From an uncultured Oscillibacter sp. (GTDB taxonomy: Bacteria > Bacillota > Clostridia > Oscillospirales > Oscillospiraceae), in the NCBI GenBank assembly GCA_900770295.1, contig CAAGJQ010000093.1:1-33191 (forward strand): DNA of 33,191 bases, given 5' to 3'. Below the pieces are notes generated by a model, which searched no databases, was not told where the DNA came from, and was given only the letters and a program-made list of their open reading frames with translations. The position numbers were made by a program, and so were the translations under genes. Of this stretch, positions 1 to 7,935 are shown piece by piece; position 1 is the stretch's first letter, and every line of letters begins with the position of its first letter.

Positions 1-1331
1 CCAGCGAGAGCTGCGAGGAGAAGGAATTGGCCGCCTGCATCAAGGCCGAGATGGAAAAGCTGAACTTCGACAAGGTCGAGGTGGACGGTCTGGGCAACGT
101 CATCGGCTGGATGGGCGACGGCGACAAAATCATCGCCATCGACTCCCACATTGACACCGTGGGCATCGGCAACATCGACAACTGGACCGCCGACCCCTAC
201 AAGGGCTACGAGGATGACGAAATCATCTACGGCCGCGGCGGCTCCGACCAGGAGGGCGGCATGGCCTCCGCCGTGTACGGTGCCAAGATCATGAAGGACC
301 TGGGCCTCATTCCCGCCGGCTATAAGATCATGGTGGTGGGCTCCGTGCAGGAAGAGGACTGCGACGGTATGTGCTGGCAGTACATCGTCAACAAGTACTT
401 CTCCGGCAAGGAAGATGCCCAGAAGAAAATTGAATTCGTCATTTCCACCGAGCCCACCGACGGCGGCATCTACCGGGGCCACCGGGGCCGCATGGAGATC
501 CGGGTGGACGTGAAGGGCGTCTCCTGCCACGGCTCCGCTCCCCACCGGGGCGACAACGCCATTTACAAGATGGCCGACATTCTCCAGGATGTCCGCGCCC
601 TGAATGAAAACGGCGACGGCCCCTCCAACACTGTCAAGGGCCTGGTGAAGATGCTGAATCCGGAGTTCAACCCCGACCACTACGAGGACGCCCAGTTCCT
701 CAGCCGGGGCACCTGCACGGTCAGCGAGATCTTCTACACCTCCCCCTCCCGCTGCGCCGTGGCCGACGGCTGCTCCATCTCCATCGACCGCCGCATGACC
801 GCCGGCGAGACCTGGGACTCCTGCCTGGAGGAGATCCGCAGCCTGCCCAGCGTCAAGAAGTACGGCGACGACGTGAAGGTCAGCATGTATATGTACGACC
901 GCCCCTCCTGGACCGGCGAGGTCTATGAGACCGAGTGCTTCTTCCCCACCTGGATCAACAAGGAGACCGCCGCCCATGTCCAGGCGCTGGTGGACGCCCA
1001 CCACGCCCTGTGGGGCGACAAGCGCATCGGCCACGCCGACGCCGATCCCAAGCTGGACGCCATGCACCTGCGGGAAGGCCGTCCCCTGACGGACAAGTGG
1101 ACCTTCTCCACCAACTGCGTGTCCATCCAGGGCCGCTACGGCATCCCCTGCGTGGGCTTCGGCCCCGGCGCCGAGTCCCAGGCCCATGCCCCCAACGAGA
1201 TCACCTGGAAGCAGGACCTGGTCACCTGCGCCGCCCTGTACGCCGCCGTGCCCGGCCTGTATAAAGAGGAAAACAAGACCGCCGACGTCACCGAGTTCCG
1301 GCAGAGCCTCACCGATAATGTCATTCAGTAA
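1..1331 (+). CDS. ygeY: YgeY family M20 metallohydrolase (5' end outside window)
   Basis: A zinc-dependent M20-family amidohydrolase/peptidase of the YgeY type, a family found in selenium-linked and purine-catabolic clusters. The reading frame is already open at base 3 and no convincing start with a ribosome-binding site exists in the window, so the true start lies upstream; TTG at 27 is only the first in-frame start-like codon. Visible metal-site motifs are SHIDTVG (first His/Asp pair, near base 150), GGSDQEGG (bridging Asp), QEEDCDG (catalytic Glu pair), STEPTDGG and a C-terminal SQAHAPNE carrying the last His. The set looks intact, so an active enzyme is expected. It precedes ygeW by 33 bases and carbamate kinase further on, the order seen in anaerobic purine and uric-acid degradation clusters. 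The exact substrate is not established by sequence; a ureido or diaminopropionate-type intermediate is inference. Confidence 0.9.
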   Translation, partial: SESCEEKELAACIKAEMEKLNFDKVEVDGLGNVIGWMGDGDKIIAIDSHIDTVGIGNIDNWTADPYKGYEDDEIIYGRGGSDQEGGMASAVYGAKIMKDLGLIPAGYKIMVVGSVQEEDCDGMCWQYIVNKYFSGKEDAQKKIEFVISTEPTDGGIYRGHRGRMEIRVDVKGVSCHGSAPHRGDNAIYKMADILQDVRALNENGDGPSNTVKGLVKMLNPEFNPDHYEDAQFLSRGTCTVSEIFYTSPSRCAVADGCSISIDRRMTAGETWDSCLEEIRSLPSVKKYGDDVKVSMYMYDRPSWTGEVYETECFFPTWINKETAAHVQALVDAHHALWGDKRIGHADADPKLDAMHLREGRPLTDKWTFSTNCVSIQGRYGIPCVGFGPGAESQAHAPNEITWKQDLVTCAALYAAVPGLYKEENKTADVTEFRQSLTDNVIQ

Positions 1332-1364
1332 CTGTGCGAGATTGAGATAAAGGAGAAAACGATC

Positions 1365-2555
1365 ATGTCTAAGACCATTGAGCTTGCCAAGCACCTGGAA
1401 AAGCTGCACACCAATAACATGTACAAGTCCGATTTCTACTGGACCTGGGACAAGACCGACGAGGAGCTGGACGCCATCTTCACCGTGGCCGACGCCCTGC
1501 GGGACCTGCGGGAGCGGAACAAGTCCACCCGGATCTTCGACTCCGGCCTGGGCATCTCCATCTTCCGTGACAACTCCACCCGCACCCGCTTTTCCTTTGC
1601 CTCCGCCTGCAACCTGCTGGGCCTTCAGGTCCAGGACCTGGACGAGAAGAAGTCCCAGATTGCCCACGGCGAGACTGTCCGGGAGACCGCCAACATGGTG
1701 TCCTTCATGGCCGACGTCATCGGCATCCGGGACGATATGTTCATCGGCGAGGGCCACAAGTACCAGAAGACCTTCATGGACGCCGTGCAGGAGGGCTACC
1801 GGGACGGCATCCTGGAGCAGCAGCCCACGCTGGTGAACCTCCAGTGCGATGTGGACCATCCCACCCAGTGCATGGCCGATATGCTGCACATCATTCACCA
1901 GTTCGGCGGCGTGGAGAATCTGAAGGGCAAGAAGATCGCCATGACCTGGGCCTACTCTCCCTCCTACGGCAAGCCCCTGTCCGTGCCCCAGGGCGTCATC
2001 GGCCTGATGACCCGCTTCGGCATGGACGTGGTCCTGGCCCATCCCGAGGGCTATGACGTGATGCCCGAGGTGGAGGAGATCGCCAGGAAGAACGCCGCCG
2101 CTACCGGCGGTTCTTACCGGAAGGTCTCCACCATGGAAGAGGCCTTCCAGGACGCCGACATCGTCTATCCCAAGAGCTGGGCTCCCTTCGCCGCCATGGA
2201 GCAGCGCACCAAGCTGTACCAGGCCGGTGACCAGGCCGGTATCGATGCGCTGGAGAAGCAGCTGCTGGCCCAGAACGCCCAACACAAGGACTGGACCTGC
2301 TCCGAGGAGATGATGGCCAGGACCCGCAACGGCAAGGCCCTGTATCTGCACTGCCTGCCCGCCGACATCTCCGGTCTGAGCTGCCTCGAGGGCGAGGTGG
2401 ACAACTCCGTGTTCGACCGCTATCTGGTGCCCCTGTACAAAGAGGCCAGCTACAAGCCCTATATCATCGCCGCCATGATCATGATGGCCAAGGTGAAGGA
2501 CCCCGTCTCCGCCCTGATGGCCATGGACGCCGGTGGCAAGCGCAAGCTGTTTTAA
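1365..2555 (+). CDS. ygeW: YgeW family knotted carbamoyltransferase
   Basis: A 396-residue member of the aspartate/ornithine carbamoyltransferase superfamily, YgeW branch. The carbamoyl-phosphate loop reads DNSTRTRFSFASA (near residues 69-81), and the second-domain hallmark HCLPADISGL is present near residue 329. YgeW proteins have a knotted C-terminal domain and do not use ornithine or aspartate as the main substrate; in degradation clusters they are thought to run in the phosphorolytic direction, giving carbamoyl phosphate. The start ATG at 1365 follows AAGGAG at about 1350-1355. The gene is 33 bases after ygeY and 80 bases before carbamate kinase, so the three are probably co-transcribed and its product probably feeds the kinase. 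Family assignment is firm; direction and substrate are inference. Confidence 0.92.
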   Translation: MSKTIELAKHLEKLHTNNMYKSDFYWTWDKTDEELDAIFTVADALRDLRERNKSTRIFDSGLGISIFRDNSTRTRFSFASACNLLGLQVQDLDEKKSQIAHGETVRETANMVSFMADVIGIRDDMFIGEGHKYQKTFMDAVQEGYRDGILEQQPTLVNLQCDVDHPTQCMADMLHIIHQFGGVENLKGKKIAMTWAYSPSYGKPLSVPQGVIGLMTRFGMDVVLAHPEGYDVMPEVEEIARKNAAATGGSYRKVSTMEEAFQDADIVYPKSWAPFAAMEQRTKLYQAGDQAGIDALEKQLLAQNAQHKDWTCSEEMMARTRNGKALYLHCLPADISGLSCLEGEVDNSVFDRYLVPLYKEASYKPYIIAAMIMMAKVKDPVSALMAMDAGGKRKLF

Positions 2556-2570
2556 TCGCTGAACATATCT

Positions 2571-2602
2571 TGGGCGGGAATGTGGGACCATGTTCCCGCC
2601 CA
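2571..2602 (+). other. Intercistronic hairpin between ygeW and carbamate kinase
   Basis: A perfect 10-bp inverted repeat (TGGGCGGGAA and TTCCCGCCCA) separated by a 12-base loop lies 15 bases after the ygeW stop. No T-tract follows, so it does not look like an intrinsic terminator. An mRNA-stabilising or processing hairpin that separates the levels of the two messages is the likeliest role, by inference. Confidence 0.6.
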
Positions 2603-2635
2603 TATCATCACCATTGAAAAGGGGATACACCTATC

Positions 2636-3571
2636 ATGGGTAAACGTATTGTCATCGCCCTGGGCGGCAATGCCCTGGGCAAGAATCTGCCGGAGCAGAT
2701 GGCCGCCGTGCATCACACGGCCAAGGCCGTCGCGGACCTGATCGAAGAGGGCCACGAGATCGTGATCGTCCACGGCAACGGCCCCCAGGTGGGCATGATC
2801 AACACCGCCATGACCACGCTCTCCCGGGAGGACCCCAGCCACCCCATGGCCCCCATGTCCGTCTGCACCGCCATGAGCGAGGGCTATATCGGCTACGACC
2901 TCCAGAACTCCCTGCGGGAGGAGCTGCTGGACCGGGAGATCCACAAGGCCGTCTCCACGATCCTCACACAGGTAGAGGTAGACCCCGACGATCCGGCCTT
3001 CCAGCACCCCACCAAGCCCATCGGCACCTTTATGACCGAGGAAGAGGCGGAGGAAATGCGCCGCCGGGGCAACGCCGTCATGGAGGATGCCGGACGGGGC
3101 TGGCGCCGCTGCGTGGCCTCTCCCCTTCCCAAATCCATCGTGGAGATCGAGACCATTGAGGCTCTGCTGAAGGCCGGCCAGGTGGTGATCGCCTGCGGCG
3201 GAGGCGGCATCCCCGTATATTACAGCGGCGGACATCACCTCAAGGGTGCCGGTGCCGTCATCGACAAGGACTTTGCCGCCGAGCTGCTGGCCGAAGAGCT
3301 GGACGCCGACGCGCTGATCATTCTGACCGCCGTGGAAAAGGTGGCTATCAACTTCGGAAAGCCGGATCAGCAGTGGCTGGACCATCTGACGCCCGACGAG
3401 GCCCGCCGCTATGCCGCAGAGGGCCAGTTCGCTCCCGGGTCCATGCTGCCCAAGGTCCAGGCCGCCGCTAAGTTCGCCGAGTCCAAGCCCGGACGCACGG
3501 CGCTCATCACCCTGCTGGAAAAGGCCAAGGAGGGCATTGCCGGAAAAACGGGCACCGCAGTCTCCTTGTAA
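2636..3571 (+). CDS. arcC: Carbamate kinase
   Basis: A 311-residue amino-acid-kinase-fold enzyme that converts carbamoyl phosphate and ADP to ATP, ammonia and CO2. The N-terminus KRIVIALGGNALG is the family phosphate-binding signature, VHGNGPQVGM follows near residue 45, and CGGGGIPV (about residue 188) and DKDFAAELLAEEL (about 212-224) mark the substrate and nucleotide sites. Length matches the ArcC/YqeA family. AAAGGGG lies about 11 bases before the ATG at 2636. No arginine deiminase (arcA) or ornithine carbamoyltransferase is adjacent; the partner here is ygeW, so this is better read as the energy-conserving last step of the purine/ureide branch than of arginine fermentation. The gene ends in a terminator, closing the catabolic block. 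The choice between the names arcC and yqeA is conventional. Confidence 0.95.
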   Translation: MGKRIVIALGGNALGKNLPEQMAAVHHTAKAVADLIEEGHEIVIVHGNGPQVGMINTAMTTLSREDPSHPMAPMSVCTAMSEGYIGYDLQNSLREELLDREIHKAVSTILTQVEVDPDDPAFQHPTKPIGTFMTEEEAEEMRRRGNAVMEDAGRGWRRCVASPLPKSIVEIETIEALLKAGQVVIACGGGGIPVYYSGGHHLKGAGAVIDKDFAAELLAEELDADALIILTAVEKVAINFGKPDQQWLDHLTPDEARRYAAEGQFAPGSMLPKVQAAAKFAESKPGRTALITLLEKAKEGIAGKTGTAVSL

Positions 3572-3615
3572 ACCTGTCCATTTTCTAAAATTCGTAAATT
3601 TGTTTACTATGCACA

Positions 3616-3645
3616 GGGGAGCGGAAAAATCCGCTTTCCTTTTTT
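3616..3645 (+). terminator. Intrinsic terminator after carbamate kinase
   Basis: A 10-bp stem (GGGGAGCGGA with TCCGCTTTCC, including two G-U pairs) with an AAAA loop is followed by six Ts and a longer T-rich run. It lies 45 bases after the carbamate kinase stop and separates the catabolic genes from the transporter. Confidence 0.8.
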
Positions 3646-3741
3646 GTTTTCTTTTTTGCAATTTGTATATTTTAGTTAAAAAAAGTCCTCAAAAAAAGAA
3701 AAATTTTCGCCCGTGTTTTTTTGCATTTCAGAAAAATTCAG

Positions 3742-3770
3742 TTGAATTTTTTGAAGCGAACTTGTATGAT
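3742..3770 (+). promoter_or_regulatory. Sigma-A-type promoter of the BMP lipoprotein gene
   Basis: TTGAAT at 3742-3747 and TATGAT at 3765-3770 are separated by exactly 17 bases in an AT-rich stretch. Transcription would start near 3777, giving a leader of about 50 bases before the lipoprotein start. No known purine riboswitch core is visible between promoter and gene. Confidence 0.65.
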
Positions 3771-3828
3771 GACAGTAGATGAGGTCAACCCTTATCACCA
3801 TCCTAAATTTTATAAGGAGGATCCTAGA

Positions 3829-5109
3829 ATGAAGAAGTTTCTTGCAATGCTTCTCGCTCTGGTCATGGTTCTGAGTCTGGCCGCCTGCGGCGGCAGCAAG
3901 ACTGAGGCCCCCGCTGAGACCGAGAAGCCCGCCGAGACCGAGCAGACCGAGGAGCCCGCCTCTGACGTCAAGATCGGCCTGATCTGCGTCCACGACGAGA
4001 ACTCCGGCTATGACGCCGCCCACATCGACGGTCTGAAGACCGCCTGCGAGGCTCTGGGCATTGACGTTGCCTCTCAGGTCATCATGAAGTACAACATCCC
4101 CGAGGACGAGACCTGCTACGACACCGCCGTGGACCTGGCCGAGGAGGGCTGCGGCATCATCTTCTCTGATTCCTATGGTCATCAGAGCCACATGCAGCAG
4201 GCTGCCGAGGAATATCCCGATGTGACCTTCGTCGCCTGCACCGGCGACCTGGCCGCCGGTTCCGGCCTCGACAACTACAAGAACATGTTCCCCTATACTT
4301 ATGAGTCCCGCTACGTCTCCGGCGTGGTCGCCGGCATGAAGCTCAAGGAGCTGATGGACGCCGGCACTGTCACCGATCCCTATGTGGGCTATGTCGGTGC
4401 TTTCCCCTATGCCGAGGTGGTCTGCGGCTACACCGCCTTCCTGCTGGGCATCCAGTCCATTGTCCCCGAGGCGCACATGGATGTGCAGTACACCAACTCC
4501 TGGTATGATCCCACCGCTGAGGGCGAGGCTGCCAACGCTCTGATGAGCCGCGGCTGCGTCATCATCGGCCAGCACGCCGACTCCACCGGTGCTCCCTCCG
4601 CCGTTCAGGCCGCTGTCGACGCCGGTACCGTCGCCTACTCTGTGGGCTACAACATCGACATGCTGTCCGTGGCTCCCACCGCTGCTCTGACCTCCGCCCA
4701 GAACAACTGGTCCGTGCTGTATCAGCACATGCTGGAGAAGTTCATCGCCGGTGAGGAAGTTCCCACCGACTTCGCCTGCGGCTATGCCGATGGCGCTGTC
4801 ATGATCTCCGCTCTGGGCGAGAGCTGTGCCGAGGGCACTCAGGAAGCCGTTGACGCCGCTTGGGCCGGCATCAAGGACGGCAGCCTGAAGGTCTTTGACA
4901 CCTCCAAGTTCACCTGCCAGCCCGCCACCGACGGCTCCTACGAGGTTGACGCCGACGGTCATGTGACCTCCGCCTTCGGTCTGGACACCAACGGCGACTG
5001 GGTCAACGATGCTGGCGAGGCTATTGAGGACGGCGCGTTTGTCGAGTCTGTTCTCCGTTCCGCTCCCTACTTTGCTCTGCGCATTGACGGTATCACCGAG
5101 CTGAACTAA
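3829..5109 (+). CDS. BMP-family substrate-binding lipoprotein of a nucleoside ABC importer
   Basis: A 426-residue lipoprotein of the BMP/Med/PnrA family, the extracytoplasmic binding component of nucleoside importers such as Bacillus YufN/NupN. The ATG at 3829 is chosen because AAGGAGG lies at 3814-3820 and it opens a classic signal peptide with lipobox LAAC (Cys20); an in-frame extension from 3721 would bury the signal. An acidic, Glu/Thr/Pro-rich linker (about residues 24-44) precedes the ligand domain, which begins VKIGLICVHDENSGYDAAH. Codon use is strongly biased, suggesting high expression. It has its own promoter and is followed by a strong terminator, with the ATPase and permease genes downstream. 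The ligand is inferred to be a purine nucleoside or related purine from the family and the catabolic neighbours. Confidence 0.92.
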   Translation: MKKFLAMLLALVMVLSLAACGGSKTEAPAETEKPAETEQTEEPASDVKIGLICVHDENSGYDAAHIDGLKTACEALGIDVASQVIMKYNIPEDETCYDTAVDLAEEGCGIIFSDSYGHQSHMQQAAEEYPDVTFVACTGDLAAGSGLDNYKNMFPYTYESRYVSGVVAGMKLKELMDAGTVTDPYVGYVGAFPYAEVVCGYTAFLLGIQSIVPEAHMDVQYTNSWYDPTAEGEAANALMSRGCVIIGQHADSTGAPSAVQAAVDAGTVAYSVGYNIDMLSVAPTAALTSAQNNWSVLYQHMLEKFIAGEEVPTDFACGYADGAVMISALGESCAEGTQEAVDAAWAGIKDGSLKVFDTSKFTCQPATDGSYEVDADGHVTSAFGLDTNGDWVNDAGEAIEDGAFVESVLRSAPYFALRIDGITELN

Positions 5110-5120
5110 AATTCAGTTGA

Positions 5121-5153
5121 AAAAAGGGGCTGCCGCCGCGGCAGCCCCTTTTG
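5121..5153 (+). terminator. Strong hairpin terminator between binding-protein gene and ABC genes
   Basis: A 14-bp perfect stem (AAAAGGGGCTGCCG and CGGCAGCCCCTTTT) with a 3-base CCG loop begins 12 bases after the lipoprotein stop. The T-run is short (TTTT then GCTT), so termination may be partial. Partial read-through would give much more binding protein than membrane components, as is common in ABC importer operons; no clear separate promoter was found at 5154-5278. Confidence 0.8.
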
Positions 5154-5278
5154 CTTCAAGCACCTTACGAATAAGCCCTCCGCTCCCCTTCGCGGCAGGC
5201 AAGCCGCCGGGGGTATTTTCCCTTTCATTTTCACTCCCGCGGCTCGCGCGCCATCTTTAAAAAGAAAGGAAGATTTGT

Positions 5279-6829
5279 TTGGAACAGACCATTGCCATAC
5301 AGCTGAAAAACATCACAAAGCGCTTCGGCAAGGTTGTCGCCAACGACAGCATCAGCCTGGAGATCAGGCGCGGTGAGATTTTGTCCCTGCTGGGCGAAAA
5401 CGGCAGCGGCAAAACCACCCTGATGAATATGCTGGCCGGCATCTATTTTCCCGATGAGGGTGAGATCCTGGTAAACGGGTCTCCCGCGACCATTGCCTCC
5501 CCCAAGGACGCCTTTGCTTATGGTATCGGCATGATCCATCAGCACTTCAAGCTGGTGGACGTGTTCACCGCCGCTGAGAATATCGTTCTGGGTCTGGAAG
5601 ATGAGGGTAAACTGGATCTGAAGGCAGCTTCCGCCAAAATTGTGGATATCTGCCGGAAATATGGCTTTTCCATCGACCCATCCAAAAAAGTATATGATAT
5701 GTCCGTCTCGGAAAAGCAGACCGTGGAGATCGTCAAGGTCCTGTACCGGGGCGCGGACATTTTGATTCTGGATGAGCCCACCGCTGTGCTGACGCCTCAG
5801 GAGACCGACCGTCTTTTCGACGTGATGCGGAACATGAAGGCCGACGGCAAGGCGCTGGTCATCATCACCCATAAACTCCATGAGGTCATGGATGTCTCCG
5901 ACCGTGTGGCGGTCCTGCGGAAGGGCCAGTACATCGGCGACGTGGCCACCAAGGACACCTCCCCCCAGAAGCTGACGGACATGATGGTGGGCCACGCCGT
6001 CACACTGAACATCGACCGTCCGGAGCCCAAGGACCCCACGCCCCGGCTGACCGTGGAAAATCTGACCGTATATGACGCGCTGGGCGTCAAGCGGCTGGAT
6101 GATGTCTCCTTCACCGCCATGGGCGGCGAGATCCTGGGGATCGCCGGTATCGCAGGCTCCGGCCAGAAGGAGCTGCTGGAGGCCATCGCGGGCCTGCAGC
6201 CCCTCCGCCCCGGCGCCTCCATTCACTACCGTTCCAAGGAGACCCCCGAAGGCGACGCAGGCATTGAGCTGGTGGGCAAGACGCCGCTGCAGATCAAGCA
6301 GGCCGGCGTATCCCTGGCCTTTGTGCCGGAAGACCGTCTGGGCATGGGCCTGGTGGGCTCCCTGGGCATGACCGGCAACATGCTGCTGCGCAGCTATCGC
6401 AACGGTTTCGGCGTTTTCACAGACCGCAAGGCTCCCAAGAAGCTGGCGGAAGACGTGATGGGCCGTCTGGAAGTCGTGACTCCCAGTGTGAACTTCCCCG
6501 TCCGCCGTCTCTCCGGCGGCAATGTCCAGAAGGTCCTGGTGGGCCGTGAAATCGCCCAGCAGCCCTCTGTGCTGATGACGGCATACGCCGTCCGCGGTCT
6601 GGACATCAACACCTCCTACACCATTTACAATCTGCTGACTGAGCAGAAGATGCAGGGTGTCGCCGTCATCTACGTCGGCGAGGACCTGGACGTTCTGCTG
6701 GAGCTGTGCGACCGGATTCTGGTCCTGTGCGGCGGCCAGGTCAGCGGCATTGTGGACGCCCGCACCACCACCAAAGAGGAAGTCGGCCTGCTGATGACCC
6801 GCTTTAAAAAGGAGGCTGCTGAAGGATGA
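5279..6829 (+). CDS. ABC importer ATPase with two fused nucleotide-binding domains (YufO/NupO type)
   Basis: A 516-residue double ATPase energising nucleoside uptake. The start is TTG at 5279, placed about 7 bases after AAAGGAAG, giving MEQTIAIQLKNITKRFG. Domain 1 has Walker A GENGSGKTT (about residues 39-47), Q-loop IHQHFKL, Walker B ILILDEPTAVLTP and switch His in IITHKLHE. Its signature loop reads MSVSEKQ where relatives usually have SVGxxQ. Domain 2 has a degenerate Walker A, GIAGSGQKEL, normal for this family, an intact LSGGNVQK signature, and an unusual Walker B region, LMTAYAVRGLD, where AxQPTRGLD is typical. Fold and length fit the family, and it overlaps the permease gene by four bases, so it is presumably functional; the altered loops merit checking. 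Confidence 0.93.
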   Translation: MEQTIAIQLKNITKRFGKVVANDSISLEIRRGEILSLLGENGSGKTTLMNMLAGIYFPDEGEILVNGSPATIASPKDAFAYGIGMIHQHFKLVDVFTAAENIVLGLEDEGKLDLKAASAKIVDICRKYGFSIDPSKKVYDMSVSEKQTVEIVKVLYRGADILILDEPTAVLTPQETDRLFDVMRNMKADGKALVIITHKLHEVMDVSDRVAVLRKGQYIGDVATKDTSPQKLTDMMVGHAVTLNIDRPEPKDPTPRLTVENLTVYDALGVKRLDDVSFTAMGGEILGIAGIAGSGQKELLEAIAGLQPLRPGASIHYRSKETPEGDAGIELVGKTPLQIKQAGVSLAFVPEDRLGMGLVGSLGMTGNMLLRSYRNGFGVFTDRKAPKKLAEDVMGRLEVVTPSVNFPVRRLSGGNVQKVLVGREIAQQPSVLMTAYAVRGLDINTSYTIYNLLTEQKMQGVAVIYVGEDLDVLLELCDRILVLCGGQVSGIVDARTTTKEEVGLLMTRFKKEAAEG

Positions 6830-7935
6830 GCTCTGTGAAACAGCATAAGGAACCTCTGCTGCGGATTGCCAAACGGGACGGTATCTCCCGTTCCAAGGCC
6901 TACGCCATCCGCATCGTGGCTGTGATTTTGTCCCTGGTGATCAGCGGTATCTTCATTTTCGCCGTCACCAAGCTGAACCCCATTCAGGTCTATGAGGCCA
7001 TGTTCAACGGCGCTTTCGGGTCCTCCCGCCGCAGCTGGGTCACCATCCGCGACACCATGACTCTGCTGTGCATCGGCGTGGGCCTGGCCCCCGCCTTCAA
7101 GATGAAGTTCTGGAACATCGGCGCCGAAGGCCAGGTGCTCATCGGCGGCATTATGACCGCCGGCATCATGAGGGCCTACGGCAACTCGATCTCCACCCCC
7201 GTCCTGCTGGTGATCATGGCAGCCGCCAGCCTGCTGGGCGGCTGCGTCTGGGGCGTCATCCCCGCCGCCTTCAAGGCAAAGTGGAACACCAATGAGACGC
7301 TGTTCACCCTGATGATGAACTATGTGGCCATCCAGCTGACCAGCTACTGTGTAGCCCTCTGGGAAAACCCCTTCGGCTCCAACACCGTGGGCCAGATCAA
7401 CCAGCAGACCAAGGGGGGCTGGTTCCCGGCTCTGTTCGGCCAGACCTACGCGCTCAATGTCATCATCGTTCTGGCGCTGGCCATCGGCATGTTCCTGTAT
7501 CTGAAGTACTCCAAGCAGGGCTATGAGATCACCGTGGTGGGCGACTCCGAGAACACCGCCCGGTATGCCGGCATCAACGTGAAGAAGGTCACTATCCGCA
7601 CCATGGCCATCTCCGGCGCCATCTGCGGTCTGGCGGGCTTCATCGCCGTGGCCGGTGCCAGCCACACCATCTCCACCTCCACCGCCGGCGGCCGCGGCTT
7701 TACCGCCATCATCGTGGCCTGGCTGGCCCAGTTCAACACCTTTGTGATGGTTCTGATCTCCCTGCTGCTGGTCTTCCTGCAGAAGGGCGCCATCCAGATC
7801 GCCTCCCAGTTCAATCTGAACGACTATGCCTCCAACGTCATCACCGGCATCATTCTGTTCTTCATTCTGGGCAGCGAGTTCTTCATCAACTACCGTGTGA
7901 TCCTGCGGTCCGGAAAGGAGGGCGAGGCAAAATGA
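6826..7935 (+). CDS. ABC nucleoside importer permease 1 (YufP/NupP type)
   Basis: A 369-residue integral membrane permease of the BPD_transp_2 family. A basic N-terminal stretch of about 27 residues leads into the first membrane segment (VAVILSLVISGIFIFAV), followed by roughly eight more hydrophobic segments. The family core is clear: GLAPAFKMKFWNIGAEGQVL (about residues 84-103), and the cytoplasmic loop GDSENTARYAGINVKKVTI that contacts the ATPase. Its ATG overlaps the ATPase stop in an ATGA junction and its own stop overlaps the next permease the same way, indicating translational coupling. It pairs with the following permease to form the channel for nucleosides; substrate is inferred from family. 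Confidence 0.93.
   Translation: MSSVKQHKEPLLRIAKRDGISRSKAYAIRIVAVILSLVISGIFIFAVTKLNPIQVYEAMFNGAFGSSRRSWVTIRDTMTLLCIGVGLAPAFKMKFWNIGAEGQVLIGGIMTAGIMRAYGNSISTPVLLVIMAAASLLGGCVWGVIPAAFKAKWNTNETLFTLMMNYVAIQLTSYCVALWENPFGSNTVGQINQQTKGGWFPALFGQTYALNVIIVLALAIGMFLYLKYSKQGYEITVVGDSENTARYAGINVKKVTIRTMAISGAICGLAGFIAVAGASHTISTSTAGGRGFTAIIVAWLAQFNTFVMVLISLLLVFLQKGAIQIASQFNLNDYASNVITGIILFFILGSEFFINYRVILRSGKEGEAK

Noticed and set aside
1..1331. Selenoprotein reading of ygeY
   Set aside because: The family is called selenium-linked, but no in-frame TGA or SECIS-like element was seen in the visible part; the name reflects genomic association only.
3646..3828. Possible purine riboswitch before the BMP lipoprotein gene
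   Set aside because: The expected conserved three-way-junction core was not found; a normal promoter and short leader explain the region.
3676..4962. Long minus-strand frame opposite the BMP lipoprotein gene
   Set aside because: Gly/Val/Leu/Ala-rich mirror of the strongly biased codons of the lipoprotein gene, with no recognisable domain.
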